Shown here piece by piece: positions 34,478 through 43,594 of a stretch of DNA of 64,000 nucleotides. Under the pieces are notes generated by a model. The model worked only from the letters and a program-made list of their open reading frames with translations. It did no database searches and was not told the origin of the DNA. Numbering within the stretch: the stretch's first letter is position 1; each line of letters opens with the position of its first letter. This stretch comes from Promethearchaeota archaeon (GTDB taxonomy: Archaea; Asgardarchaeota; Lokiarchaeia; Sigyniarchaeales; SOKP01). A program made the position numbers and the translations under genes. The stretch is from positions 19,639 through 83,638 of the forward strand of contig JAEOTA010000006.1 of the NCBI GenBank assembly GCA_016840085.1, written 5' to 3'.

Positions 34478-35359
34478 TTACTTTGAATAATCGGAGCGCC
34501 TATTGTCCTTTTTTTTTTTTAGATTTCTCAAATCATCCATAGTATCAATATCATAAAATTCTTTGTTAGTTCTTAGCCTAAATGCATATATTTTTCTACC
34601 ATTATCAATCATATAATTAAATGTTTCCCAAATTGTTTTTACTCTGATTGCACCTTTTAGATCTAAGATTACTTGGATAAATTTGTAATTGAATATAAAA
34701 ATGGGAATTATTTGATGAAGGACATCATCAGAAAAAATATCTCTTATTTTTACTTGAGAAATCCTTTTTAAAACAGATTCTGAATCGAATTTTTTGACTT
34801 CAGCATAAGAAATTAGATTATTTCTTTTATAGATTTGTTCTAATGCCTTTAATTCTATATCTCTATAAAAAACAAATGGATAATCGTGAATCAATTTGGA
34901 ATTTTTAGAAATTAAGAGTAAAATTTCTTTTAATATGTCTAAGTCAAAAACAGTATCCCCTGGAATTAGTATATAGTAATTGTTACTAGTGAAGAAATTT
35001 TGGTTCTTTGTAATAGATAAAAAAGAATATAGTGGTCCTAATTTGTACTGATTCTTAGCATCGATTATTATCAAATTTTTTTGTAAGGAATTATTACTTT
35101 TTTTTAATGTTGAAATAAAATCTCGAATGGTATCTCCTAAATACCCTATAACAACTGCTATTTGCTTTATTTCTAAATCGATTAAATTATTGATGGTATG
35201 ATTAATAATCGAAATATTATTTAGTTTTTCGATTTTAATTAATGGTTTTGGTAAGGATTTTGTAATTTCCTTAAGTCTTTTCCCCTCTCCAGCACATAAA
35301 ATGATAGCATATAATTTTTCTTTAAAATCATTCTTTAGTAATGACAATCCTATTCCCAT
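34478..35359 (-). CDS. Nucleotidyltransferase (sugar/alcohol-phosphate type)
   Basis: The 293-residue protein has the GT-A pyrophosphorylase signature YAIILCAGEGKRLKEITKSLPKPLIKIEKL and a metal-binding loop in ILIPGDTVFDLDIL. The set of strands VVIGYLGDTIRDFI and NLIIIDAKNQYKLGPLYSF resembles cytidylyltransferases for inositol-1-phosphate or phosphocholine as well as sugar nucleotidyltransferases, so the substrate is open. The reading from 35359 overlaps the methionine aminopeptidase gene by 32 bases; no later ATG precedes the nucleotide motif, so the overlap seems real. A CDP-alcohol transferase at 10.7 kb would be a fitting but unproven consumer of a CDP-linked product. Confidence 0.78.
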   Translation of the reverse strand: MGIGLSLLKNDFKEKLYAIILCAGEGKRLKEITKSLPKPLIKIEKLNNISIINHTINNLIDLEIKQIAVVIGYLGDTIRDFISTLKKSNNSLQKNLIIIDAKNQYKLGPLYSFLSITKNQNFFTSNNYYILIPGDTVFDLDILKEILLLISKNSKLIHDYPFVFYRDIELKALEQIYKRNNLISYAEVKKFDSESVLKRISQVKIRDIFSDDVLHQIIPIFIFNYKFIQVILDLKGAIRVKTIWETFNYMIDNGRKIYAFRLRTNKEFYDIDTMDDLRNLKKKKDNRRSDYSK

Positions 35360-36245
35360 CCATATCTATTACAATTGTATGTTCTTCTTGAGCTACTGGT
35401 TCATTAGATTTTTCTATTAAAATTGGATACTTATCTAATATTTTTTTTCCTATGAAAGATTCAAGAGTTCTCTGTATTTTATTTTTAGGCATGAGATTAT
35501 TATTCACTATCCAACGAGGTGAAAATGGAAGATGTCTAAAGTTTTTCTCAATTTTATTCATATAATTTAAATGTTCGTAAGGTATATTTTTCTTGGCACG
35601 CTTGACAAATCTAAAAATATATGCATGACTCCCATTCTCAACTTTTCCTACACCAGAAGTAGTAAAAGGTTCACATGCATATGCATCTCCAGGTTTTAAA
35701 ATTTGATTGTGCATTTTTTCCTTATAATTTGGAATGAAAGGTCCAGCATGTAAATTATATTGCTTCAACTCATGACCTCCCAAATTTGTTATGGGTCGTA
35801 AACCTCGATTTATAATTTTTTGGGCAATGGCTTCACCAAGCTCATATAATTTAGTTCCGGGATTAAATAATTGAATTGCTGCTTCAAGAGCTTCTTTTGC
35901 TGCCTCAATATAATTTTGAAGTTTTGGATCTTCATCAAGATTAATTGTAAAGGCCGAATCTGCAATATATCCATTATAATGAGACCCAACATCGACTTTT
36001 AATAGTCCTTTTTCCGGTATTAAAGTCTGATCGTCAATTAGAGGACTGTAATGAGCGGCAACCTCATTCAGAGACATATTAATAGGGAATGAAAGTTCGC
36101 AGTCATTTTTAAGAATTTCAGCTTCACATCTGTTGGCTATTTCTAAAAACGATTCACCTGGTTTAATGATTCTTTTCGCCAACCTTTTAGCTACAATAAC
36201 TGCCTTTCCCGCCTTAATATAATCTTGAATATAAGTATTATTCAT
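35328..36245 (-). CDS. map: Methionine aminopeptidase, type II
   Basis: The 305-residue enzyme removes initiator methionine from new proteins. All metal ligands are visible: Asp85 (KVDVGSHYNGYIAD), Asp96, His158 in GGHELKQYNLHAG, Glu192 in ACEPFTT and the last Glu in QEEHTIVI (287-288). His65 in AAHYSP is the usual substrate-binding residue. The type II insertion (about residues 205-275) is present and carries a winged-helix-like, basic region. The length matches archaeal MAP2 (about 295-305). The 3' end overlaps the nucleotidyltransferase gene by 32 bases, and AspRS lies 26 bases upstream on the same strand, forming a translation-linked operon. Confidence 0.94.
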   Translation of the reverse strand: MNNTYIQDYIKAGKAVIVAKRLAKRIIKPGESFLEIANRCEAEILKNDCELSFPINMSLNEVAAHYSPLIDDQTLIPEKGLLKVDVGSHYNGYIADSAFTINLDEDPKLQNYIEAAKEALEAAIQLFNPGTKLYELGEAIAQKIINRGLRPITNLGGHELKQYNLHAGPFIPNYKEKMHNQILKPGDAYACEPFTTSGVGKVENGSHAYIFRFVKRAKKNIPYEHLNYMNKIEKNFRHLPFSPRWIVNNNLMPKNKIQRTLESFIGKKILDKYPILIEKSNEPVAQEEHTIVIDMDGNRIVITKE

Positions 36246-36271
36246 TTTTTTATTTTTTCTTATTAAATAAA

Positions 36272-37591
36272 TTAGGGAGTTAATCTGTCAGGAGTTCTTG
36301 GATACATTACTGCTTCTCTTATATCATCTAACCCGCATATTATAGAAACCCATCTGTCGATTCCTAATCCTAGTCCAGCATGAGGAGGCATTCCATAATC
36401 ATAAGCAGTAAGGTGAGATTTGAAAGAAAGTGGGTTTAGTCCTTTTTCTTCAAGTGCCTTCATTAATTGTTCTTTATTATGAACTCTGGTTCCACCAGAA
36501 GTTAATTCTAGCATGCCTTTTTGTAAGTCGAAAGATTCACTATATTTTGGATTCTTTGAAGCCATGATGTAAAAGGGTTTAATAGACATTGGCCAATGAG
36601 TTATATAATAATATCCAGATAATTCATCTCCTAATCTTCGATAAGCTTCAGTTGGAATATCCTCGCCAAACTCAAGATTAAACCCATTTTTATTGTTGAT
36701 TAATTCAATGATTTCTTCATATTTATATCTGGGAAATGAAACTTCTGGTACTACAGTTTTATTTTCCATTTCTAAATATTTTAATGCGCCCATTTTATTT
36801 TCTCTGATATCTTTAATGGCATTATAGACCAATTCTTCCAATAGTTCAAGTACATCTTTCATTGTAACAAATGCCATTTCTACGTCTAAAGTAAATATTT
36901 CGCATAAATGTCTTTTAGTGCGACTTTTTTCAGCTCTAAAACAATCACTTATTTCAAAAACCTTTTCATATACTCCGCTTAATTGTTCTTTGTATAATTG
37001 TGCAGATTGAGTAAGAAATGCTTCTTTCTCAAAATATATAATGGGAAATAACTCAGTACCTCCTTCTGTTGCTGATCCTATAATTTTGGGAGTTGTTATC
37101 TCTGTGAAATCTCTCTTGAACAAAAATTTCCTAATAGCTCTAAGTAATTCTCCTCTAATCTCAACAATAGCTTGATTTTTAAGAGATCTCAGATCTAACG
37201 CTCTATGGTTTAACCTTAGATCGAGTTCTGATACTGTCTCTCCTGTCATATCTATAGGAAGTTTATCAGGTGTTTTATTTAATAATTTTATTTCAGATGG
37301 AATAATTTCAATTCCACCTGGTGCCTCGTTGAATGCTTTAACAATTCCTCTTACCATTATGCAGTATTGATATCCGAATTTGGTATTATCAAACACATCA
37401 TCAGAAACAACTCCCCTTTTTAAGGTTATTTGACGTTCTCCATATTTATCTTGAAGAGAAATGAATTTTAGCCCTCCAAGATTTCTATAATTACGAACCC
37501 ATCCGCCTAAAATTATTTCACGATCTACTAATTCTGGTGTTATATCTTTAGTATAATGAGTTTTTCTCCAATCTCCTAATTCATCTAACAT
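36272..37591 (-). CDS. aspS: Aspartyl-tRNA synthetase, archaeal type
   Basis: The 439-residue class IIb synthetase charges tRNA-Asp (possibly tRNA-Asn also, in a non-discriminating form). It has an OB-fold anticodon domain (about 15-115: [21 protein letters not shown]), motif 1 in the helix after [11 protein letters not shown], motif 2 [18 protein letters not shown] (about 209-226) and motif 3 [13 protein letters not shown] (about 410-422). The lack of the bacterial GAD insertion and the total length fit the archaeal/eukaryal type. The residue that discriminates Asp from Asn anticodons cannot be assigned safely. It is the first gene of a minus-strand group with map and the nucleotidyltransferase, and is divergent from the truncated methyltransferase. 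Confidence 0.95.
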   Translation of the reverse strand: MLDELGDWRKTHYTKDITPELVDREIILGGWVRNYRNLGGLKFISLQDKYGERQITLKRGVVSDDVFDNTKFGYQYCIMVRGIVKAFNEAPGGIEIIPSEIKLLNKTPDKLPIDMTGETVSELDLRLNHRALDLRSLKNQAIVEIRGELLRAIRKFLFKRDFTEITTPKIIGSATEGGTELFPIIYFEKEAFLTQSAQLYKEQLSGVYEKVFEISDCFRAEKSRTKRHLCEIFTLDVEMAFVTMKDVLELLEELVYNAIKDIRENKMGALKYLEMENKTVVPEVSFPRYKYEEIIELINNKNGFNLEFGEDIPTEAYRRLGDELSGYYYITHWPMSIKPFYIMASKNPKYSESFDLQKGMLELTSGGTRVHNKEQLMKALEEKGLNPLSFKSHLTAYDYGMPPHAGLGLGIDRWVSIICGLDDIREAVMYPRTPDRLTP

Positions 37592-37671
37592 AAATCACAC
37601 GAAATTTCTTACTTAATTAAATTTTAAAAGGAAAAAAAGAATAAAATCTTTTGGTTTCTTATCTATTACTT

Positions 37672-38439
37672 ATGGTAAATTTAAACTGGAAAGGAAAGAT
37701 TGAAAATAAAATAGAATCAAGTGATTCAATTCCTTTCTTTATTAAAGATATTTTTCTATCTAATCTAAATAGTCTAGAAACTAGGAATGAATGGTGGAAT
37801 CTCTTGATATTGGGAGATAATCTTTCAACATTGAATTCACTATTGGATAATTTTGCCGAAAAGATAACTTTAATTTATAGCGATCCTCCATTTGCAACAG
37901 GTGGAGATTATAACTTAAAAATTCTTGTAGGAGAAAATAAAGAAATAATAACTGATTTAGCTTATGATGATAAATGGAAAGATGGTTTAGATTCATATAT
38001 AGAATTTATGTATAGCCGTTTAAAATTAATGAAAAAATTGCTATCTCAGAATGGTTCAATCTATATTCATTTAGATTGGCATGTTTCTCACTATATTAAA
38101 ATTATTATGGATGATGTGTTTGGTCCTGAGAACTTTAGAAATGAAATTATATGGGCATATCCTGCTGCTTCAGCTAGAACTAAAAGATTTTTTATGAGAT
38201 CTTTTGATGTAATTCTATTTTATACAAAATCTGAAGATTATATTTTCAATGATGATCCTAATATCTATATGGAGTATTCAGACAGGGTAAAAAATGCATT
38301 AAAGAAAGATGAAAAGGGCATATTCTATTACAGAGGGGGAAGTCATAATGGAAAAAAATTATCAAGAAAAGTTTATGTAACTAAAAAGGGCATTTTTCCT
38401 CGTGATGTTTGGAATGATATCAAGAAGATCGAAAATTAA
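37672..38439 (+). pseudogene. Truncated type III-like DNA (N4/N6) methyltransferase
   Basis: The frame from ATG 37672 (TTG 37651 is a weaker start) gives 255 residues matching the N-terminal two thirds of beta-class adenine/cytosine DNA methyltransferases: ILGDNLSTLNSL, catalytic motif IV YSDPPF (DPPF at 71-74), YIEFMYSRLKLMKKLLSQNGSIYIHLDW, and KGIFPRDVWNDI. At the usual place of the continuation (an I-ERT-YPTQKPE region and the SAM-binding F-G-G-T motif) it stops at 38437-38439. No SAM-binding motif is present, so activity is not expected. A second open frame follows to about 38547 but is not recognisably methyltransferase. There is no restriction or Res partner nearby. It is probably a gene remnant; a split protein with a distant second half is less likely. 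Confidence 0.7.
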
Positions 38440-38550
38440 ATGAAACGGAGATTGATGTTTCACTTTTAGCTCAAGGGCACCGTTTAAAGGATATCAATAT
38501 GCATGGAATTATATTGAGTAACGAATTCACATTCTATCTAAAATATTAAT

Positions 38551-41175
38551 TCAATCAGATGAATATCTCGTTATAAATGATTGATTAATTTTATTTAATA
38601 CTGCCTGAGAGATTGGATTCCCTTCAAGAATTAGATATTTTAAGTTTTTTAATCTAAAAATCGAGTCTGGAATCTCTTTAATTAAATTCCATGATAAATC
38701 TAAAAATTCTAGTGATGTAAGGTTTCCGATGCATTCAGGAATGATTTCAATATCGCAATACGCTAGAGATAGTTCCTTTAAATATTTTAAAGAACATAAG
38801 ACATCAGGAAAAACTCCAAAACTCCCTGATTCAAGTGAAATATAAATACTTATAATATGACCTTTTTTGTTGATCGTGTAAAATGCTCCAAATTCAAAAT
38901 TATAAGCATTCTCTTCTTTTTCTAGTTTATCAAAGTATATTCCCATTATTTGTAATACTCCTAAAACACATGCTTCAGAGGGAACCACTCCTTCATGGAA
39001 ATATTGCATCGAATACCTTTTTTTAGCTATTGAGAATACTTTTTCTGGAATATGAGTTAATCCTTTACCGTTGATATAAAGATGTCTTAAATGGTGTAAG
39101 GAATTTAATGACTTTGGGAATTTATCAATACAAAATCCCTCTATGTATCTTAATTTGGATAATAAACCAATAGATTCTGGTATTTCATCAATATCCCAAT
39201 AATGTAATTTGATCCCTATCACATGCTTATCCTTAGATTTTGCGTATGCGATATGAGATGCGCCATCATCTCGCTTCAATGCCCATAGTGATCCAGAACA
39301 CCAATTTCCACTTACCCCAATTTCAATATCTATATCACGATTATAGTAATATGACTTTTCATTCTCCATTGATATGGCTTGTAAATCTAAGAAAAATCGA
39401 GCTTCATCAATACATATATCATAAAATTTCGCATATCTTTCTAAGATTTGTGTTTTCAATGCTGTATAGATGTCAGATTCTAACTCATCTAAAATAGTGA
39501 ATAATGAGATTATAATTGTTGCAGATTTGACATTTTGAATTGTCCACTGTAATATTTCAATACTATTTATTGGAAAAAGATTAATTAATGTCTTAACGGC
39601 AGCAGATCTTACAAATTTATGTTCCTTTGATAATAATATATTCTTAAGAAAATCAAAATTTCTCTCATCTTTTAAAGCAACTCTTTCGAGAAATTCAATA
39701 CATCTTGTCTTAACAAAAATGGAATTACTTGACTTAAATAAAGAAATCAATTGGTTCGAAACCTCTTCTTTACTTATCTGATTATCTAAAAACCTCTTGA
39801 AAATATTGCTTGGTGTTAAAGGTAGTGTATCAATTATTTTCGGTTTAATTCTTAATGAAATTTTATCTGATTCTATGTTAAGGGGGTTCCCTGTAACATC
39901 TAAAGATGTCGATTTATTCAATCGAATAATTGATGAAGGAACCTCTTTAAAATTACAGTGTTGAATATCAATTATATTTAAGGAATGCAAATTTTCAAAA
40001 GTGTCTGGAAGAGAATCTATTAATTTACATCCGCCTAAAATTATTTTTTGAAGGGTATTTCCTAACTTTCCAATACTTTTTGGAATGCTTTTTAATGAGA
40101 TACAACCTCTTAAATTAAGTTCTTTCATAGATTTTAAATCTCCTATACTCTCTGGTAAAGAATTAAGGGAATCACAAAAACTAAAATCTAAAACTTCAAG
40201 TGAATCCAATTGACTTAAACTCTCTGGTAAGTCTTTTAAATTTTTCCAGAAAGCTAAATTTAGGTGTCTTAGAGTTTTCAAATTTCCTAAATTTTCTGGT
40301 AATGAAAATGCCCTTCTACATAAACTTCTAATTTCACTCCAAGAATTTATTGTATGAGTTCCCTTAGCCATTGAAATCAAATCTTTATCATATTCTCCTA
40401 AATCGAGAGTTTCAAGAGATTGTAAATTCCCTATTTCCTCAGGTATAAATTCTAATGATTTGCAACCACTCAAGTTCAGAGTTTTTAACGATTTTAATCT
40501 CCCTATCGACCATGGTAATTCTTTTATTGGAATATTTCTCAATTCAAGAGAACAATTGGAATTTCCAATCAAGTTTAATGCCTCAAGTGATTCAAGATTT
40601 CCAATACTCGCAGGCAAAGATTTCAATGAGCTTGTTCCAATAAAATTTAAAACTCTGAGATTTTTCAAATTTCCTATGGTTTCAGGTAAAGATTTCATAT
40701 AACCTGTTATTTTTAATTCTTCAAGGGCATTCAATGAACCAATACTATCTGGTAATGAACGTAAATTAGCGCTATCAATTAAATTAAGGACTTTTAAAGA
40801 TTTTAAATTACCTAAACTTTCTGGTAATGAATGTAATCTATTGCAATCAACATATAAACTTTCCAAATGAGTTAAATTTCCAATAGAATCGGGAATGCGC
40901 TTCAACTCTTTTAAATTCAATTCCTTTATGTGACCTTCTCGAGCAATAAATCCCATCCGCTTTTTTTGTACAGATTGATTAAATCTATCTGTAAGAAAGG
41001 AGCCAATTGTCTTATGTAAATATTTAGGTAATTCTTTGGGTAAATTGATTTCGGTTGGGGTCCACTCTTCCCAAAATCCGCTCATATCTTTTATATCAAG
41101 GTTAGAGATAGATTTGCCTAAAATAATCTCTAAATCTGAAAGAAACTGTTTCTCTTGTCTACATATCTGATTCAT
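38551..41175 (-). CDS. Long LRR protein with HEAT-like middle region
   Basis: An 874-residue protein. After a pre-repeat segment (1 to about 70) come about 14-16 leucine-rich repeats (about 75-440) of the plant-type consensus LPxSIGNLKSLxxLNLxxCxxL (for example SIGNLESLEALNLIG). A helical HEAT-like stretch follows (about 455-585, with FVKTRCIEFLERVAL and FVRSAAVKTLINLF), then a beta-rich region (about 600-790) containing a short LRR group, and a final LRR block (about 795-870, ECIGNLTSLEFLDLSWNLI). No signal peptide or membrane segment is seen, so it is probably cytosolic and binds a protein partner. The plant intracellular Ras-group LRR proteins are the nearest layout I know. Convergent with the truncated methyltransferase. 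Confidence 0.85.
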   Translation of the reverse strand: MNQICRQEKQFLSDLEIILGKSISNLDIKDMSGFWEEWTPTEINLPKELPKYLHKTIGSFLTDRFNQSVQKKRMGFIAREGHIKELNLKELKRIPDSIGNLTHLESLYVDCNRLHSLPESLGNLKSLKVLNLIDSANLRSLPDSIGSLNALEELKITGYMKSLPETIGNLKNLRVLNFIGTSSLKSLPASIGNLESLEALNLIGNSNCSLELRNIPIKELPWSIGRLKSLKTLNLSGCKSLEFIPEEIGNLQSLETLDLGEYDKDLISMAKGTHTINSWSEIRSLCRRAFSLPENLGNLKTLRHLNLAFWKNLKDLPESLSQLDSLEVLDFSFCDSLNSLPESIGDLKSMKELNLRGCISLKSIPKSIGKLGNTLQKIILGGCKLIDSLPDTFENLHSLNIIDIQHCNFKEVPSSIIRLNKSTSLDVTGNPLNIESDKISLRIKPKIIDTLPLTPSNIFKRFLDNQISKEEVSNQLISLFKSSNSIFVKTRCIEFLERVALKDERNFDFLKNILLSKEHKFVRSAAVKTLINLFPINSIEILQWTIQNVKSATIIISLFTILDELESDIYTALKTQILERYAKFYDICIDEARFFLDLQAISMENEKSYYYNRDIDIEIGVSGNWCSGSLWALKRDDGASHIAYAKSKDKHVIGIKLHYWDIDEIPESIGLLSKLRYIEGFCIDKFPKSLNSLHHLRHLYINGKGLTHIPEKVFSIAKKRYSMQYFHEGVVPSEACVLGVLQIMGIYFDKLEKEENAYNFEFGAFYTINKKGHIISIYISLESGSFGVFPDVLCSLKYLKELSLAYCDIEIIPECIGNLTSLEFLDLSWNLIKEIPDSIFRLKNLKYLILEGNPISQAVLNKINQSFITRYSSD

Positions 41176-41317
41176 AAATATTACCTAATCTTCTTTTGGA
41201 TTATCTTTTAGAGGAAATCTTTTTACTATATTTAAAATCCTTGAGTGCTGAATTATTTCGATATTTTGAATATCTGAATACCTTATATTGCTGTATCTTT
41301 TTCATTTTTAACAGTTT

Positions 41318-41977
41318 TCAATCTAAGACATCCCCATCTATACTAGACTGAACCTCATCACGAAGTCTCAAGGCATCTCTAAAATTAGGTCTTAATTCTA
41401 ATGTCTTATCTACCCATTCATGTGCTTTCAATAAATCACCTTTTTGCCTATATATTTCTGCTATTTCAAACCATAGCTCATAATTTCTTTTTGGGAAATC
41501 TCTAGAATTTTCACTTACGAGTTTGGTTAAAATGTCAATTACTTTCTCATATTTACCTTGATCATTATATACTTTTGAAAGGTTATATAAAGTTACGGGA
41601 TCATGTGGTCTTAGCTCTAACAATCGATCTAAGGTTTCAATACTTTTTTCATACTCACTGTTTAAGGAATATACCAAACCTAAGTTTAATAATGCCTTCT
41701 TATTCTTTTTTTTTCTTCCAAGTTTGTTAGATAAAAACTCTATAGCTCGGTTATAGTTCCCGCTTCTAATCAATAGTTCAAGTTGACTACTAGATGCGGG
41801 AGCCATCGTCGGGAGATACTTGACTGCAAATGCAATTACTCCTAACATTAGAAATGAGACTAACCCGATAACTATCTCATAGGGAAGAATCTCATAAATC
41901 CATAAGAAAATTAAACCTGTTGGTACTCCTATACTAGTAAGGATTAAAATTATTATCGAAAATCTTCTTGAAACCAT
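41318..41977 (-). CDS. Membrane-anchored TPR protein
   Basis: The 219-residue protein begins with two closely spaced transmembrane helices (about 5-27 and 33-53), followed by four to five tetratricopeptide repeats (about 65-215): YNRAIEFLSNKLGRKKKNKKALLNLGLVYSL, YEKSIETLDRLLELRPHDPVTLYNLSKVY and two more. The TPR part would lie on the cytosolic side and bind a partner. It is 114 bases downstream of the phospholipase C-like gene on the same strand and may belong to the surface cluster of the giant protein. Confidence 0.8.
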   Translation of the reverse strand: MVSRRFSIIILILTSIGVPTGLIFLWIYEILPYEIVIGLVSFLMLGVIAFAVKYLPTMAPASSSQLELLIRSGNYNRAIEFLSNKLGRKKKNKKALLNLGLVYSLNSEYEKSIETLDRLLELRPHDPVTLYNLSKVYNDQGKYEKVIDILTKLVSENSRDFPKRNYELWFEIAEIYRQKGDLLKAHEWVDKTLELRPNFRDALRLRDEVQSSIDGDVLD

Positions 41978-42091
41978 TCTTATCCCACTCTAATAAAAGT
42001 CTAATTACATATTTAAGTCTATTGACCGAGGCTTACACCTAATTTCTATTAATTAAAAATAAATAATAAAAAAACAAAAAAAATAATGTCA

Positions 42092-43522
42092 TTAAGCAGA
42101 AATTGGCTTCCCCTTTAATAGTTCAAAGTAGAGACGACTAAGCTGGACAAGCACTGGAATCCCCACAACAGCAAGAAGTGGAGCAAAGTAGATTAAAGAA
42201 GCTAAACCGAGACCACCGATGCCTGGGTTATACCATTCAGCTCGTGCTTCTCCTTCAACGGCTCTAATCTGCTGCTTAATAGCCTGTATATCTAAAGGGG
42301 TATACAATTTAGCACCAAACATACTAGTCTTTTTTTGGGAAATAACATCACGTCCGTTTTGCCAACGATCCGAAAACGTATCATCAGAAATGTCACTCTG
42401 AAGAAGTATCCATAACATAGCACAAGCTGTATACCATACAGCCTTGTTCAACAGATACTTTATCCACTCAACCCAATATGTATCAGATGATGTTATTCCA
42501 ACAGGAGCTGTTGTCGCATCATGAGGTCCACCGAAATCCCGAGCAATCTTAGCCAACTCTGTAGATGCAATCCAAGGATGTATGGGAATGAGGGATACAG
42601 TATATAAAGAAGGGTTGATTCTAGTCCAATCAGGTCCTCCACTTATCTGATCCCAGCCACATAATTCATCTGCCACATTATCCCAATGAAAATGATATGA
42701 TCTTCCTGGAATAACATGAAATGGATGAGCGACATCACCAATTAAATGAGTCATAGCTCCTAAAGCAAAAGCTCCTGCCTCCCATTTACCTTTAATAGTG
42801 ATATCTTTTCCCAGATATCTTATAGTCTTCCTATAACTTAAATAATGACGCGCGATATCAGCTGCCTCCATAGCTAGAAGTGCAGCAGGAGAATTACCTA
42901 AATTTATATCACCATTCTCATCAAAATATATATGATGGACATATGAACCAAGCATAAGAAATTCAGCTCTAATGGCCGCTGACTCAAATGCAATTACATT
43001 TGACCTTATATCATAATGTCCAAGGTTCCAATCAGGGGCACCAGTTCCAAACAAAAAGCGTGCATATCTTCTATTTCTCATCCAATTCGTATCATCGTTA
43101 TTTGAACCAAATTTTGTTTGTTCAGCAAACCAACCTCTTTGTATAGGCATATGATTATTAGGGTAAGTATCAAAATCTTTATAAGGAATTGAATCATCCA
43201 GAATCCAATTGGTTAAACGTTTTGGATATAAAGGATCCAATCTTACCATTCTTAAGGCAGAATCAGCAATCCAATCATGGACACCATAATGATGAGTACG
43301 ATAACTGCTCTGACCAGGAACTTTAAAAGCATATTGTGAATCAACAAACACATATTGATGACACCCCCTTTCACGATAAATATGTTTCAATGAATTATTT
43401 AACCATGATTGTCCATAATTAGCGTTACAAATTAGAATTAATGGCACTAATAGAAATACTAACACAATGGCTAAGATAGAAAAACATTTCTTTCTTCTTC
43501 TATTAAGTCTTAATAATTTCAT
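42092..43522 (-). CDS. Zinc-dependent phospholipase C/S1-P1-like surface protein
   Basis: The 476-residue protein has an N-terminal signal anchor (about 15-35), a soluble domain, and a second transmembrane helix near the C-terminus (about 440-465), so the domain is probably outside the cell. The core matches zinc-dependent phospholipase C: HDWIADSALRMV (about 79-90), a central His region, GAMTHLIGDVAHPFHVIPG with the HxxxD and HxxxxHP-type zinc ligands (about 255-272), then YHFHWDNVADELCGWD. Typical enzymes hydrolyse phospholipids or nucleotides using three zinc ions; the N-terminal Trp ligand is not confirmed. It lies 72 bases downstream of the giant surface protein, so joint expression is likely. 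Confidence 0.78.
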   Translation of the reverse strand: MKLLRLNRRRKKCFSILAIVLVFLLVPLILICNANYGQSWLNNSLKHIYRERGCHQYVFVDSQYAFKVPGQSSYRTHHYGVHDWIADSALRMVRLDPLYPKRLTNWILDDSIPYKDFDTYPNNHMPIQRGWFAEQTKFGSNNDDTNWMRNRRYARFLFGTGAPDWNLGHYDIRSNVIAFESAAIRAEFLMLGSYVHHIYFDENGDINLGNSPAALLAMEAADIARHYLSYRKTIRYLGKDITIKGKWEAGAFALGAMTHLIGDVAHPFHVIPGRSYHFHWDNVADELCGWDQISGGPDWTRINPSLYTVSLIPIHPWIASTELAKIARDFGGPHDATTAPVGITSSDTYWVEWIKYLLNKAVWYTACAMLWILLQSDISDDTFSDRWQNGRDVISQKKTSMFGAKLYTPLDIQAIKQQIRAVEGEARAEWYNPGIGGLGLASLIYFAPLLAVVGIPVLVQLSRLYFELLKGKPISA

Positions 43523-43594
43523 AATTTCACCTTTTTTTTCTGTTTATTTCATATTATATTATACTCCGATTTTACTATTTATTTCCTAAAAAAA

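Noticed and set aside
38420..38547. Continuation of the DNA methyltransferase in another frame
   Set aside because: The alternative frame is open but its translation lacks the SAM-binding motif and target-recognition features, so a simple frameshift does not restore the enzyme.
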